From Gammaproteobacteria bacterium (GTDB lineage Bacteria > Pseudomonadota > Gammaproteobacteria > Steroidobacterales > Woeseiaceae): 64,000 bases of DNA. This document shows, piece after piece, positions 1 to 8,965 of this stretch. Under the pieces are notes generated by a model. That model was given only the letters and a program-made list of their open reading frames with translations. It searched no databases and was not told the DNA's origin. The position numbers and the translations under genes are program-made. The stretch is from assembly GCA_024640305.1 (NCBI GenBank), contig JAHEFG010000002.1, positions 1 through 64,000 on the forward strand. Direction: 5' to 3'. Position 1 is the first letter of the stretch. Each line of letters begins with the position of its first letter.

Positions 1-17
1 CAACCAAGGAAGGAACG

Positions 18-776
18 ATGATCAAGAAAATAGCTATTGCGGCGGTGCTTGGCGCATCGACCGCTTGTTTCTTTTACACCTATCCCATCGACGCCCCGGT
101 CTTTACCACTTCCGGGCAAGTTCACCCCGGCGTCGAGAACACGCCACAACAGTCGGCGGCAACGACAAGTCACGAGATGGCGCAATCGCTCGGTGTCGAC
201 GACGACACAGAGGTCGTGCTCGGTATCAGCGTTCGCAAAGACAGAAACTGCCGCGTTGAGCTCAAAGACTACGTGACGACAGATGGCGAAATGTTCTCTG
301 CATACTCATGTACGCCTGCTAATCCTGTCTCGCGGCCCATCTATGCCGACTACGACAACGAAACGCTGGCCGGCATGGCTTACTCAGATGCAGACGCCGC
401 CGCGACCCTGGGCCAACGGCTCATAAGCAAAGACACACACAGATCGTATCAGTTGCTTGTTCGCGCGGCTGCGCTCGACGGTAAGATCGAGCACCTCACG
501 TGGCTGGCCGATCAGGCATTCGGAACGGTTGTAGTTAACGGCGAACCGCAAGTTGCCAACTTACGGCGTCAATACGAACTGGCGGCATTGGCGGCACGCT
601 TGGGCGATGCTCCTGCGAGGTCCCGCTACTTCAAGACCGAGCTCATCAGGAACGGCATCGACCAAAATCAGTTGCACTCACTGGATACGCGCGTCGACGA
701 ACTACTCCGGTCGATGCGTGACATTCAACTGACCGTTTTCGGTGCGGCCACTATCGGGGAGCAAGACAATGCGTAA
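18..776 (+). CDS. Hypothetical exported protein
   Basis: I do not recognise a family. The 252-residue product starts with a short basic stretch (MIKK) and a hydrophobic segment to about residue 22, which reads as a signal peptide or N-terminal anchor; a Cys at 17 follows STA, which is not a canonical lipobox. Residues 30-110 are polar with a Cys pair that could form a disulfide in the periplasm. Residues 120-235 are Ala/Leu-rich and helical, resembling degenerate TPR or Sel1-like helices. An AAGGAAGG sequence lies 4 nt upstream of the ATG. The stop overlaps the start of the next gene by 8 bp, so the two are probably translated together. The gene may continue an operon that begins left of the window. 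Confidence 0.75.
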   Translation: MIKKIAIAAVLGASTACFFYTYPIDAPVFTTSGQVHPGVENTPQQSAATTSHEMAQSLGVDDDTEVVLGISVRKDRNCRVELKDYVTTDGEMFSAYSCTPANPVSRPIYADYDNETLAGMAYSDADAAATLGQRLISKDTHRSYQLLVRAAALDGKIEHLTWLADQAFGTVVVNGEPQVANLRRQYELAALAARLGDAPARSRYFKTELIRNGIDQNQLHSLDTRVDELLRSMRDIQLTVFGAATIGEQDNA

Positions 777-1329
777 ATTGCTTCCATTTCTACTGCTGTT
801 ATTGCCGCTGGCCGCCGACATTTCTATGGCCCAGACAAGCCCGCTGAACATCATTTGCGCGGAATGCCGGGATGCTAATCAACACCCGGACGATTTCGTT
901 AATTTTGCATTCAATCAGGCCTATGGTCCCGACGCCTGGCTGACATTCGACCAGGCAGATGACTTCTATATTACGAATCTCGACAACCAGACTGTTTACG
1001 TCGACATCGATTTCGTCTTCCTTGGGTTTGGCTTTCAAGGTCTCGAGTTACCATTTTGGCCGACGCATCTCCTGAAATTCACGCTGGCACTGCCTAACGG
1101 CAATATTTACACAGTGCTCCGCAGCAAGTTCCTTACTCCACTACCTGTGCCCGCATCGCATGACAGCGATGTAAATGACTCCGGTAGTGGCACAGAAGGC
1201 GATGATGACGACTACGGTCTTGACGAATGGGAAGAAGTGGAAAACGACGCGTACGAGGGCACGACGGACATTGAGGACCCGGATGAGTATGGCAATTTCG
1301 AAGATCCCGATTGGTGCGAGGAGTGCTAG
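769..1329 (+). CDS. Small secreted protein with acidic tail and terminal CxxC motifs
   Basis: No known family. I chose ATG 769 over an in-frame upstream start at 742 because it gives a clean signal peptide (MRKLLPF, a Leu run, then SMAQ) and has a GGGGA sequence upstream. The mature protein has a CAEC motif close to its N-terminus, a hydrophobic beta-rich middle (mature residues about 40-120), and a C-terminal tail of about 45 residues dominated by Asp and Glu that ends in CEEC. The start overlaps the upstream gene by 8 bp, so the two form a unit. The acidic tail and two CxxC pairs could bind a metal or undergo redox change; that is inference only. Confidence 0.75.
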   Translation: MRKLLPFLLLLLPLAADISMAQTSPLNIICAECRDANQHPDDFVNFAFNQAYGPDAWLTFDQADDFYITNLDNQTVYVDIDFVFLGFGFQGLELPFWPTHLLKFTLALPNGNIYTVLRSKFLTPLPVPASHDSDVNDSGSGTEGDDDDYGLDEWEEVENDAYEGTTDIEDPDEYGNFEDPDWCEEC

Positions 1330-1391
1330 GTTCGTAGCTAAGAGCGTGTGTCTATAACAGGTATACACGCCGCGCGATGAGACATCGGCGT

Positions 1392-1411
1392 CGCTATTGG
1401 GCACAATAGCG
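1392..1411 (+). promoter_or_regulatory. Hairpin/palindrome abutting the start codon of paralogue A
   Basis: An inverted repeat with 8-bp perfect arms (CGCTATTG / CAATAGCG) and a 4-nt GGCA loop ends two bases before ATG 1414, where a Shine-Dalgarno sequence would be expected; none is visible. It may be an RNA hairpin limiting initiation or a DNA operator. Both roles are inference. Confidence 0.45.
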
Positions 1412-1413
1412 CC

Positions 1414-3243
1414 ATGCCCAATTTCATGACAGAAATGAAGCGACGCAATGTCTTTCGCGTCGGCGTAGCCTACACCGTTGTCGCGTGGGTTATCGCCCAG
1501 GCGCTTGACCTGGTTGCCGACAACTTTGCCGCCCCCGACTGGGTTATGAAAGTATCGCTGGCTGTGCTTGTTGCAGGTTTGCCTATCGCATTGATCCTCG
1601 CCTGGGCCTTCGAGCTAACGCCCGACGGCGTAAAGAAGACCGAGGACGTGCCGGTAACGGAATCGATCACGCCGCGCACGGGCCGGCGGATCAACTACGT
1701 TATAACGACCGCCCTGGTTCTGGCGCTGGCATTCATCGCCTGGGACAAGCTCGGGCAGAACGAAACCATCGCAGACGATCCGGTTATCGATAAATCAGTG
1801 GCTGTACTGCCATTTGCTGATCTTTCCGAACTCCAGGACCAGGAATGGTTTGCGGATGGCCTGACAGAGGAAATTCTTAACTCGCTCGCACGCTTGCCGG
1901 AGCTGCAGGTTACTGCCCGGACCTCCAGTTTCGAGTTCAAAAATACCAATACGGACATCGGTGACATCGCAAGCAAGCTCGGTGTGGCGCATGTGGTCGA
2001 AGGGTCGGTGCGGCGCATTGGCGAACGACTGCGCGTAACGGCGCAATTGATCCGCGCGCGTGACGGGTTTCACCTGTGGTCTGAGACTTACGACCGCAGT
2101 ACCGAAGACCTCTTCGACGTGCAGCACAATGTCGCCGAAAATATTGCCGCTTCGCTGGACGTAATTCTTGACGAAAACATGCGCAACCGAATGTTCGCCA
2201 CTGGTACTCGCAACGTCGCAGCCTTTGAGGCCTACCTGAAAGGACGCAAACTATTTATGCAAGCTCACTCGCGAGGCACGGCCACGCTCGTGAGTCTTGC
2301 CGATGCCAATGCCTTTTTTGAGCGGGCCATGGAATTAGACCCCGGCTTTGCGCAACCGGCAATTCTGCACGCGGACCGGTACGCACACATGCTGCTGGAG
2401 GGCAACGCGCTGATCGTTGGCGATATCAGCAACCTCGATGCCAACAACGCATATGAACTGCTAATGCAGGATCTGGATTTTGCCAAGGACAACGCGCAGG
2501 ACGAGGCGTCACGCATAGTCGCCGAGATTAACCGGGAATTTTTTTCGCCACATTGGCACCGCCTGCCCAACCTGATTGAGCAGCTCCGGGAGATCGTTAA
2601 CTCCGGGGCACCGCTGCCGGAGTCACTCGTTTGGCTACAGGAAATATTGCAGGTGACCCAGGAATTCGAGCTTGGCGAGATACTCGCCAAACGCCGGCAG
2701 CAGTCGGATCCTCTCAACGATCACGGGTGGCAAGATGAAGCGGATGTCAAAATAAACCAAGGCGATTATGAAGGCGCTGCTGCGATATTGACGTATGCGC
2801 GCAGTACTTTCGGCGAAAGCCCGAGCCTTAATGAAAGAAGTATTATAATTGCGATATTAAACGGCAATAAGGCGACTGCTATTGCACTGCTAGAGGACGA
2901 CTTCGATTTTTCCGGCGACTTCAGCTACTACGAGCCGCTTCTCGCAGCGCTTAAGGGTGACCGCACGACCGCGCTCCAGATCGCAGACACGTTCGAGGAT
3001 CGCTCGATAGGCTATAGCGCCGGCCTGTTATTGACCTATCACGAGTTGGGTGAGGCAGAGCGCATGCGTTCTTTGGTCGCTCGTCTCGATGCATCGAAAG
3101 TCGGACCTGCTTTACTGGCAATCGATTTGGCCATCACCGGCGGGATCCTGAGATATGATCTTGACGATGCACCTAATTTAAAGAAACGCCTTGAAGAAGC
3201 ACAGATAGACCCTGCGGCTCTCAAGACAAGCACGAAACCGTAG
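1414..3243 (+). CDS. Membrane-anchored TolB-N/TPR protein (paralogue A)
   Basis: One of five paralogues in this window. The 609-residue protein opens with the family signature MKRRNVFRVG at residues 8-17, two membrane helices (about 18-36 and 47-66), a short loop with ELTPDGVKK, and a third helix (about 93-111). A TolB-N/FlgO-like domain follows (about 127-255) with VAVLPFADLS, DGLTEEIL, ARTSSFEF, VEGSVRR and HLWSETYDR. The rest is helical with degenerate TPR-like repeats. Three helices would place the TolB-N and TPR part in the periplasm. No nucleotide cyclase or kinase domain is present, although such proteins are sometimes labelled adenylate cyclase. The DUF457-like gene starts 34 bp downstream on the same strand. 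Molecular function is unknown. Confidence 0.85.
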   Translation: MPNFMTEMKRRNVFRVGVAYTVVAWVIAQALDLVADNFAAPDWVMKVSLAVLVAGLPIALILAWAFELTPDGVKKTEDVPVTESITPRTGRRINYVITTALVLALAFIAWDKLGQNETIADDPVIDKSVAVLPFADLSELQDQEWFADGLTEEILNSLARLPELQVTARTSSFEFKNTNTDIGDIASKLGVAHVVEGSVRRIGERLRVTAQLIRARDGFHLWSETYDRSTEDLFDVQHNVAENIAASLDVILDENMRNRMFATGTRNVAAFEAYLKGRKLFMQAHSRGTATLVSLADANAFFERAMELDPGFAQPAILHADRYAHMLLEGNALIVGDISNLDANNAYELLMQDLDFAKDNAQDEASRIVAEINREFFSPHWHRLPNLIEQLREIVNSGAPLPESLVWLQEILQVTQEFELGEILAKRRQQSDPLNDHGWQDEADVKINQGDYEGAAAILTYARSTFGESPSLNERSIIIAILNGNKATAIALLEDDFDFSGDFSYYEPLLAALKGDRTTALQIADTFEDRSIGYSAGLLLTYHELGEAERMRSLVARLDASKVGPALLAIDLAITGGILRYDLDDAPNLKKRLEEAQIDPAALKTSTKP

Positions 3244-3277
3244 CTGCCTGCAATTCCGTAACAAAGAGGAGTTTCCT

Positions 3278-3931
3278 ATGTTCGTAGGGCATTATGCGGC
3301 CAGCCTGGCGCTCAAGAAATTCGAAAAGCGTGCATCGCTTGGCGTTCTCTTTCTCGCCGTGCAGCTGGTCGACATCCTGTTTTTCCCGTTCGTGCTACTC
3401 GGTATCGAACGCATCAACATTATCGAGAACTACACTCAGTCGACGCATTTCCAGCTTGAATACATGCCCTTTACACACAGCCTTCTTGGCAGTGCGCTGT
3501 GGGCCGCGGCTGCCTATGCCTTGTTCCGTTGGGTGTTCATTAAAAACCACGCTATAGCACTGGTCGTGGCGCTGGCCGTATTTTCTCATTGGGTGCTCGA
3601 CCTGGTCGTGCATACGCCGGACCTGCCCTTGTGGAGCGACTCGTCGCTCAAGCTTGGCTTCGGGCTCTGGAACAACGCGATTGCAACTTACGTTCTTGAG
3701 GCCGCGTTGTTGCTCGGGGCGTTGTCGGTATATTTGAAGTCGACAACAGCTTCAACGGCGACCGGCAGATACGGCATGGGCGTGTTTGTCGTATTCCTGC
3801 TGCTCGTTAACGTACTGAATATTTTTGGGCCGCTTGGAAGCGACAGCAAAGTACAACTCGCTGTATCCGCCCTCGCCGCCTACTTTGTATTTGCTGCTGT
3901 CGCGTTCTGGTTGGACAAGAAACGAAACTAA
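3278..3931 (+). CDS. DUF457/YdjM-like integral membrane protein
   Basis: The 217-residue polytopic protein has about five to six hydrophobic helices. An early GHYAASLAL, an Asp in the first membrane stretch (QLVDILFF), a THSLLG motif near residue 67 and SHWVLDLVVHTPD near residue 108 match the pattern of His/Asp motifs in the DUF457/YdjM group, sometimes annotated as metal-dependent membrane hydrolases. A strong AAAGAGGAG sequence lies 6 nt before the ATG. It starts 34 bp after the paralogue A stop and is probably cotranscribed with it. It converges on the ATPase/FHA gene with a 13-bp gap. No enzyme activity can be asserted from sequence alone. Confidence 0.75.
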   Translation: MFVGHYAASLALKKFEKRASLGVLFLAVQLVDILFFPFVLLGIERINIIENYTQSTHFQLEYMPFTHSLLGSALWAAAAYALFRWVFIKNHAIALVVALAVFSHWVLDLVVHTPDLPLWSDSSLKLGFGLWNNAIATYVLEAALLLGALSVYLKSTTASTATGRYGMGVFVVFLLLVNVLNIFGPLGSDSKVQLAVSALAAYFVFAAVAFWLDKKRN

Positions 3932-3944
3932 GAACTTATTGAAG

Positions 3945-5114
3945 CTACTTGTGCTTCAGAGCGGTAACGATGCGTCGCGCGCGCGAACGGCGCATGTCGG
4001 TGAGGTTCTGCATAGTCAAGGTATCGGACGCTGTGATTTTCTCGTCCATTTCGGCACTTATGGCCGGCACGTTCTCGATCTTGATCCGGTATCGCCCAAG
4101 CGAAATGATGTCGTTATCTCTCAGGATAGTCCTCTGAGTAACGGTCGAGTTAACCGTGGTTCCATTGGTGCTATTCAGATCGAGCAGCACAACCGCATTC
4201 GCATAAACTTGTAGCATGGCGTGAACCTTGCTGACGTAGCTGTCTTCAATGATGATGTCGGCCAAACTGGTGCGTCCGATAATGTACTGTTTCTCAGTTA
4301 ACTCGTGCTCTGCCACCATCTCCCCGTCGCGCGAAACAATGATTCGCGGCACAGGTCTCGCCGAGCGCAGCTCGATCATACGTTTCATGACCTCTATCGC
4401 CCTTTCGTTCAAAGAACCTGGCCAGCCGCACGATAACTCGCGTAGTTTTTCACAGACATTAATCGGGAAAACCTTTTCGCTTTGCTCGCCGCCTGCGGCA
4501 ATCAGGCGAGTTCGCAAATAAATCATCGTTTCCTGTGTCGTCAGCGGATTAAGCGAATATGCAGCTGGATGACGCCGAGCGAGGCTGCGCATGCTTTTGT
4601 CGCGCACCAGTGCCGATAATCGCTCCTTGCCCGTCAGCACGATACGCAGTGCATAGTTGCCGCGAACATCCAGTGCCGCGAGCCAATTCAGCAGGCGCAA
4701 AGCACTCGATGTAGCACGATCAGCGTTGTCGATAAAAAGCACAGGTGCCCTTGCTTTGCGCGTCTGCTCAGTCAGGAAGTGGTTGAGGGTCTGTAATAAC
4801 TGCTCGTCATTCAGCGAAGCATCGCGAACATTGAATTGCGAGAGCATTCCGGTGAGCAGCTGACGTGGCGTCAGGCGTTTTCCATCGATAAGGGCGACAG
4901 CTGCGTCGCGCGAGGACCAGCCACGCTGCTCCGTTATAATAGTGGTCTTACCCGACCCCGCTGGTCCCTGCAGCAGAGCGGCACCGTTCGCCTGGCTAAG
5001 TGCCGAAGACAAAAACCGCAGCGCATCCTGATGCGACTGGTAGGCGACGATAAGTTCGGAGTCAGCGTGACTCCCGAACGCCTTACTGCCTAATGAGGGG
5101 TCGTGTGCGTACAT
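3945..5114 (-). CDS. GspA/ExeA-like AAA ATPase with C-terminal FHA domain
   Basis: The 389-residue protein carries an AAA ATPase of the GspA/ExeA (TniB-like) type: Walker A GPAGSGKTT at 50-58, Walker B VLFIDNAD at 125-132 and a sensor-like IVLTGKERL near 158-166. An FHA phosphopeptide-binding fold follows (about 274-348) with the expected GR at 280-281, S-x2-H around 295-298 and NSTNGT at 314-319. GspA normally couples ATP hydrolysis to assembly of the type II secretion pore and has a periplasmic C-terminal domain; here there is no membrane helix and FHA takes that place. A cytoplasmic, Ser/Thr-phosphorylation-responsive ATPase is the simplest inference. No kinase or secretion gene is adjacent. 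Confidence 0.85.
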   Translation of the reverse strand: MYAHDPSLGSKAFGSHADSELIVAYQSHQDALRFLSSALSQANGAALLQGPAGSGKTTIITEQRGWSSRDAAVALIDGKRLTPRQLLTGMLSQFNVRDASLNDEQLLQTLNHFLTEQTRKARAPVLFIDNADRATSSALRLLNWLAALDVRGNYALRIVLTGKERLSALVRDKSMRSLARRHPAAYSLNPLTTQETMIYLRTRLIAAGGEQSEKVFPINVCEKLRELSCGWPGSLNERAIEVMKRMIELRSARPVPRIIVSRDGEMVAEHELTEKQYIIGRTSLADIIIEDSYVSKVHAMLQVYANAVVLLDLNSTNGTTVNSTVTQRTILRDNDIISLGRYRIKIENVPAISAEMDEKITASDTLTMQNLTDMRRSRARRIVTALKHK

Positions 5115-5151
5115 GGGCTCTTATTGGCTTTATTTTGATGTTCCACATTAT

Positions 5152-5165
5152 TGCGCTTATGCGCA
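5152..5165. promoter_or_regulatory. Perfect palindrome upstream of the ATPase/FHA gene
   Basis: TGCGC-TTAT-GCGCA has perfect 5-bp arms 37 bp upstream of the ATPase/FHA start. It lies in a 251-bp divergent region that also serves the kelch lipoprotein. Operator function is possible but untested. Confidence 0.3.
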
Positions 5166-5365
5166 GTTTAGCGTAGCCGAGATTCCATAACGTAGCAATT
5201 TCAGTTCGCCACAATATACTGGATCCCACCTTATTTGTGTCTTAACCCCGCTAAAACTCTAGTCCTCAGACAGTAATCAGGTATTCCTCACGCTTCCAAC
5301 CGGCTTCCTCGCCGCTCCAGTTCTACTTTGGCCCCCTCGATCCAGCGTTGTAAAGGAATGCACTG

Positions 5366-7486
5366 ATGAAGATCTCTCAACAACCCGGAAAAAAGACAAT
5401 TTCTATTGTTCTACTGGCAATCCTGCCCCTGTTCGCAGCCTGTGGCGGTGGTGGTAACGGTGGTGGCCAGAAGATTGTAACTCCGACCAAGACCTACCAG
5501 ATTCGGCAGTGCACAACCTATCGAAGGACCGACGGATTAACGGGGATTTCATTTTGGGCTAACTGCGAGGACTACACCTGGGAACCTCGGCCGGACGAAC
5601 CCTTGTTCAACAACCTTGAGGCTTGCGAGGCGAGAATCAGTGTTCTGAAGAATACGGACACATATGTTTATGACAACAGCGACGATGACAAGGCTCGGCG
5701 TTGGGCCCAGAAGCTGTTTTGTCTCGAGCCGGACACAACACCGCCAACGCTCGTATCCAGGTCACCGGCTGCCGATTCAAGTGGATTCCCAATTAGCGGC
5801 AGCAACGTGCAAGCCGGGTTTTCCGAAAACATGGAAGCTGCGAGCTTCGACACAACAACCTTCACACTTGAGGATCCGGCGGGAACATTCATTTCGGGCA
5901 CGGTAGTCTATTACGAACAGATCAGGGAAGCGCGGTTTACCCCTGTCGAACCGTTGAATTACAATACGATGTACACCGCACGATTAAGCACTGGCATCAC
6001 GGATAACTCTGGCAATGCGCTGCGCACTGAACAGGTCTGGTCGTTCACGACCAAGGACGATGCACCTGTTGTCATCCCGGACAATGAAGCGCCGTCGATA
6101 GTTGCACAATTACCTGAGACCAACAGCATTTGTGCTGCACAAGACAGTGTCGTTTCGATCCGTTTCGACGAACCGATTGGTGCTTTTGGAACCTTCACGC
6201 TAAGTGATAGCAGTGGAGCACGGGTAGATGGCACCGCAACCTTCACCGAAAACATGGCGACATATACGCCTGCCCTGCCACTGGACTATGACGAAATATA
6301 CACAGCTCATCTCGAAGGCGATATCGCCGATGAAGCAGGCAATACCATCACACTACCTGATTGGTCGTTTCGGACAGAACTGACTCCGGAAGGTACCTGG
6401 ACATCGATCGCGACGTCTGACAACGTCGCCAGGCGAGAAGAGCATACCGCAATCTGGACCGGCAACGAGATGATCGTATGGGGGGGAGGTAATATCGTCC
6501 ACAATACTTCTTTTCCGTATTTTTCGTATGCGACGAATCACGGCCGCTACGACCCGGCGCAGGATGCGTGGGACAACGTCTCAACTTTAAACGCTCCGGA
6601 AAATCGTCGACGGCATACTGCAACCTGGACGGGCACCGAGATGATCGTGTGGGGTGGAACAACCGATCAGTGCGTGTCGAATGACTGTCTTTTTGCAACC
6701 AACACAGGCGGTCGTTACGACCCGGCGACCAATACATGGACGCCCATGAGCACTGTCGGTGCACCATCGCCTCGCACTTCTCATACGGCTGTCTGGACCG
6801 GTTCAGAACTGATTATCTGGGGTGGGCTGCACGGAAGTGGTGTGGAGGAATACAATATCGAACTTGGTGACGGCGCTCGATACAACCCTGAAACCGACAC
6901 CTGGTCACCCCTGTCGATGGTCAACGCACCTAGCGCACGTCGAGATCAAAAGGCCTTCTTCGACGGCCAGCAAATGATCATCTCAGGTGGCTACCCTGTC
7001 GACAATCAGCTTGCGACCGATGGCGCAATTTACGACCCGGTAAGCGACACCTGGTTGGTTTTGCCCAGCGACAATGCGCCAGGCGGAGGTTCATTGAAAT
7101 GGTCCAGCGTCGTGTCCAGCGGTACCGATATGCTGGTCTGGATGCCTGCATTGGATTGGAATTATGACCAGGTGACTGGCGAATGGTACGAAGCCTTCAC
7201 CTCTCAGACGCGACGCTACAATTACCAGGATCAGCAATGGCATACGGTCGTCGACGCCTGCAACCCGGCCGCGACACCTGTGGCTGTTTGGCTGAATGGT
7301 CGCTTGCTGAGCTGGAGCGATGACTTCAATCAGGGGCAGTCCTACGATGAGCAACTGGATACCTGGATGCCCATTACGCCGTTCGCGGGTGGCGCTCGAC
7401 GGGGTGCCACAGCTGTAGTAGCTGGCGACTCAGTTATAGTCTGGGGCGGACTCACATCCAGCACCGGCTACCAGCTGACATTTTAG
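5366..7486 (+). CDS. Lipoprotein with two Ig-like domains and kelch repeats
   Basis: The 706-residue protein has a lipoprotein signal peptide (lipobox FAAC at about 23-26, followed by a Gly-rich linker), so it should be anchored to the outer membrane. Residues about 125-230 and 240-340 are two Ig-like domains of the Big_5 type, each starting with (T/E)-x-P-x-(L/I)-V and ending with D-x-(S/A)-GN. From about 350 come kelch/galactose-oxidase-like blades recognisable by repeated HTAxWTGxEMIVWGG and RYDPATNTW motifs, at least five copies and probably closing a propeller. An AAGGA lies 9 nt upstream of the ATG. The role is probably surface binding of a carbohydrate or protein; no catalytic residues were recognised. 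It converges on the aldehyde dehydrogenase gene. Confidence 0.85.
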   Translation: MKISQQPGKKTISIVLLAILPLFAACGGGGNGGGQKIVTPTKTYQIRQCTTYRRTDGLTGISFWANCEDYTWEPRPDEPLFNNLEACEARISVLKNTDTYVYDNSDDDKARRWAQKLFCLEPDTTPPTLVSRSPAADSSGFPISGSNVQAGFSENMEAASFDTTTFTLEDPAGTFISGTVVYYEQIREARFTPVEPLNYNTMYTARLSTGITDNSGNALRTEQVWSFTTKDDAPVVIPDNEAPSIVAQLPETNSICAAQDSVVSIRFDEPIGAFGTFTLSDSSGARVDGTATFTENMATYTPALPLDYDEIYTAHLEGDIADEAGNTITLPDWSFRTELTPEGTWTSIATSDNVARREEHTAIWTGNEMIVWGGGNIVHNTSFPYFSYATNHGRYDPAQDAWDNVSTLNAPENRRRHTATWTGTEMIVWGGTTDQCVSNDCLFATNTGGRYDPATNTWTPMSTVGAPSPRTSHTAVWTGSELIIWGGLHGSGVEEYNIELGDGARYNPETDTWSPLSMVNAPSARRDQKAFFDGQQMIISGGYPVDNQLATDGAIYDPVSDTWLVLPSDNAPGGGSLKWSSVVSSGTDMLVWMPALDWNYDQVTGEWYEAFTSQTRRYNYQDQQWHTVVDACNPAATPVAVWLNGRLLSWSDDFNQGQSYDEQLDTWMPITPFAGGARRGATAVVAGDSVIVWGGLTSSTGYQLTF

Positions 7487-7495
7487 TGTCAGCTG
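7472..7495 (+). terminator. Hairpin over the kelch-lipoprotein stop codon
   Basis: A 9-bp perfect stem (CAGCTGACA / TGTCAGCTG) has a 6-nt loop that contains the TAG stop of the kelch gene, and lies between convergent genes. There is no clear U-tract, so it may work as a weak bidirectional terminator or protect mRNA ends. Confidence 0.4.
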
Positions 7496-7500
7496 AGGTT

Positions 7501-8961
7501 TCAGCGTATCTTGGCCTTGATCACTTTACGGTGCAGGCTCTTCATCGGGAAGTTGAGCGCCATGCGCAAAGCCTTTGCTGCAGTATTGCTCTGCTCGTAA
7601 ACACCGCGCGCGTTTGAAAAGCGTTTGAACCCCTCTATGCCGTGGTAGCGGCCCGTGCCGGAATTACCGACGCCGCCAAATGGCAGTTGGTGCTGCATGT
7701 AATGCACCACGACATCGTTGCGCACAGCACCACCCGACGAGGTCTTCGTCAAAGCAGTTTGCCACTCTTTGTCGTCCTCACCGAAGTAATACAGTGCCAG
7801 AGGTTTCGGCCTTGCGTTGATATAGTCGATAGCGTCAGAGAAGGCTGTGTATGTTCGAATGAGGAACACAGGCCCGAAGATTTCCTCCCTGCTAATGAGC
7901 ATGTCGTCGGTAGCATTGAGAACAAACGTAATCGGCATCTTGCGAGCATCGGACGGAAAACGCTCGCTTGCCGGGTTGACCTCGATGATCTGCGCGCCTT
8001 TTCCACGAGCATCGTCTATATAACCCAGAACACGCTCATAGTGACGCTCGTTTACGAAATTGACGTACTGATCGTTGTCGACCATGGTCGGGAACATCTC
8101 ACGGACGACCTTGTCGGCCGCTTCGATGAACGCCGATTCGCTACCGGCAGGGATAAAACCATAGTCCGGTGCGAGACATACCTGGCCGCCATTCAGGCAC
8201 TTACCCCACATAATGCGACGCGCCGACTCAGCGAGATCTGCGGTACGGCTTACGATGACAGGCGACTTGCCACCAAGCTCGAGCGTTACCGGCGTCAGGT
8301 TCTTCGCAGCTTCGGCGCAGACGATTCTCGCCAGCGCCGGCGAGCCCGTGAACATCAGGTGATCGAACGGCAGTTTTGGAAACTCAACGGCAAGATCCAG
8401 GCCACCGGCGAATGCCGCCAATTCGACGTCGTCAAAGTACTCAGCGACCGCCTCGGCAATAGCATGAGACGTCAGCGGCGTCTGGTCAGACGGTTTTAGA
8501 ATCACCCGATTACCCGCGCCAAATGCTGCGCCAAGCATCGACAGCGACAAGTTAATTGGGAAATTCCATGGCGAGATATTGCCGATAACGCCCAGCGGTT
8601 CGTAGTGCACCCTGGATCGGCCACCGAGCAACCCAAGCGGGAACGCTGACGCGCGGCGCTCCCCGCGCATGAAGCCGGACGTTGCAGAACGATCGGCCTT
8701 GAGGCCGTCTATCAGTCCAACAACGTCGAGCGCCTTGCCAAGTTCCGGGTCGCGCGAACCGTAATCGGCATGCGTGGCCTCTGTAATACGATCCGCGTAC
8801 TTGATAGCCAACGCGATAACGCGACTTATGCGATCTTTACGCGTCTTTAGATCAGGCTCACCGTCCTCAACAAACGATTTTTGCTGTGCCGCAAAAACGC
8901 GATGCAGGCGATCGATAAGGATCGTGTCACTGGACTGTGTGAATTCGCTGTTCGCAACCAT
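7501..8961 (-). CDS. Aldehyde dehydrogenase, coniferyl-aldehyde type
   Basis: The 486-residue protein oxidises an aldehyde to the acid with NAD(P)+. The class signatures are intact: PWNFP with the oxyanion Asn133, the general base Glu228 in VTLELGG, and the nucleophile Cys262 in GGQVCLAPDY. The CLAPDY context and the FGGVGNSGTGRYHG motif near the C-terminus are typical of the coniferyl aldehyde dehydrogenase branch, which also contains fatty aldehyde enzymes. It is the last gene of a four-gene minus-strand operon, 4 bp after the GMC oxidoreductase. Downstream of a 2-hydroxyacyl-CoA lyase the natural substrate could be the released fatty aldehyde rather than coniferyl aldehyde; that reading rests on context. 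Confidence 0.9.
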   Translation of the reverse strand: MVANSEFTQSSDTILIDRLHRVFAAQQKSFVEDGEPDLKTRKDRISRVIALAIKYADRITEATHADYGSRDPELGKALDVVGLIDGLKADRSATSGFMRGERRASAFPLGLLGGRSRVHYEPLGVIGNISPWNFPINLSLSMLGAAFGAGNRVILKPSDQTPLTSHAIAEAVAEYFDDVELAAFAGGLDLAVEFPKLPFDHLMFTGSPALARIVCAEAAKNLTPVTLELGGKSPVIVSRTADLAESARRIMWGKCLNGGQVCLAPDYGFIPAGSESAFIEAADKVVREMFPTMVDNDQYVNFVNERHYERVLGYIDDARGKGAQIIEVNPASERFPSDARKMPITFVLNATDDMLISREEIFGPVFLIRTYTAFSDAIDYINARPKPLALYYFGEDDKEWQTALTKTSSGGAVRNDVVVHYMQHQLPFGGVGNSGTGRYHGIEGFKRFSNARGVYEQSNTAAKALRMALNFPMKSLHRKVIKAKIR

Positions 8962-8965
8962 CAGG

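Noticed and set aside
3940..3958. TGAAGC/GCTTCA stem at the end of the convergent DUF457 and ATPase/FHA genes
   Set aside because: Only 6 bp with a 7-nt loop, partly coding, no U-tract; too weak to call a terminator.
7642..8499. 285-codon plus-strand open frame inside the aldehyde dehydrogenase
   Set aside because: Shadow of a gene with intact catalytic motifs on the other strand.
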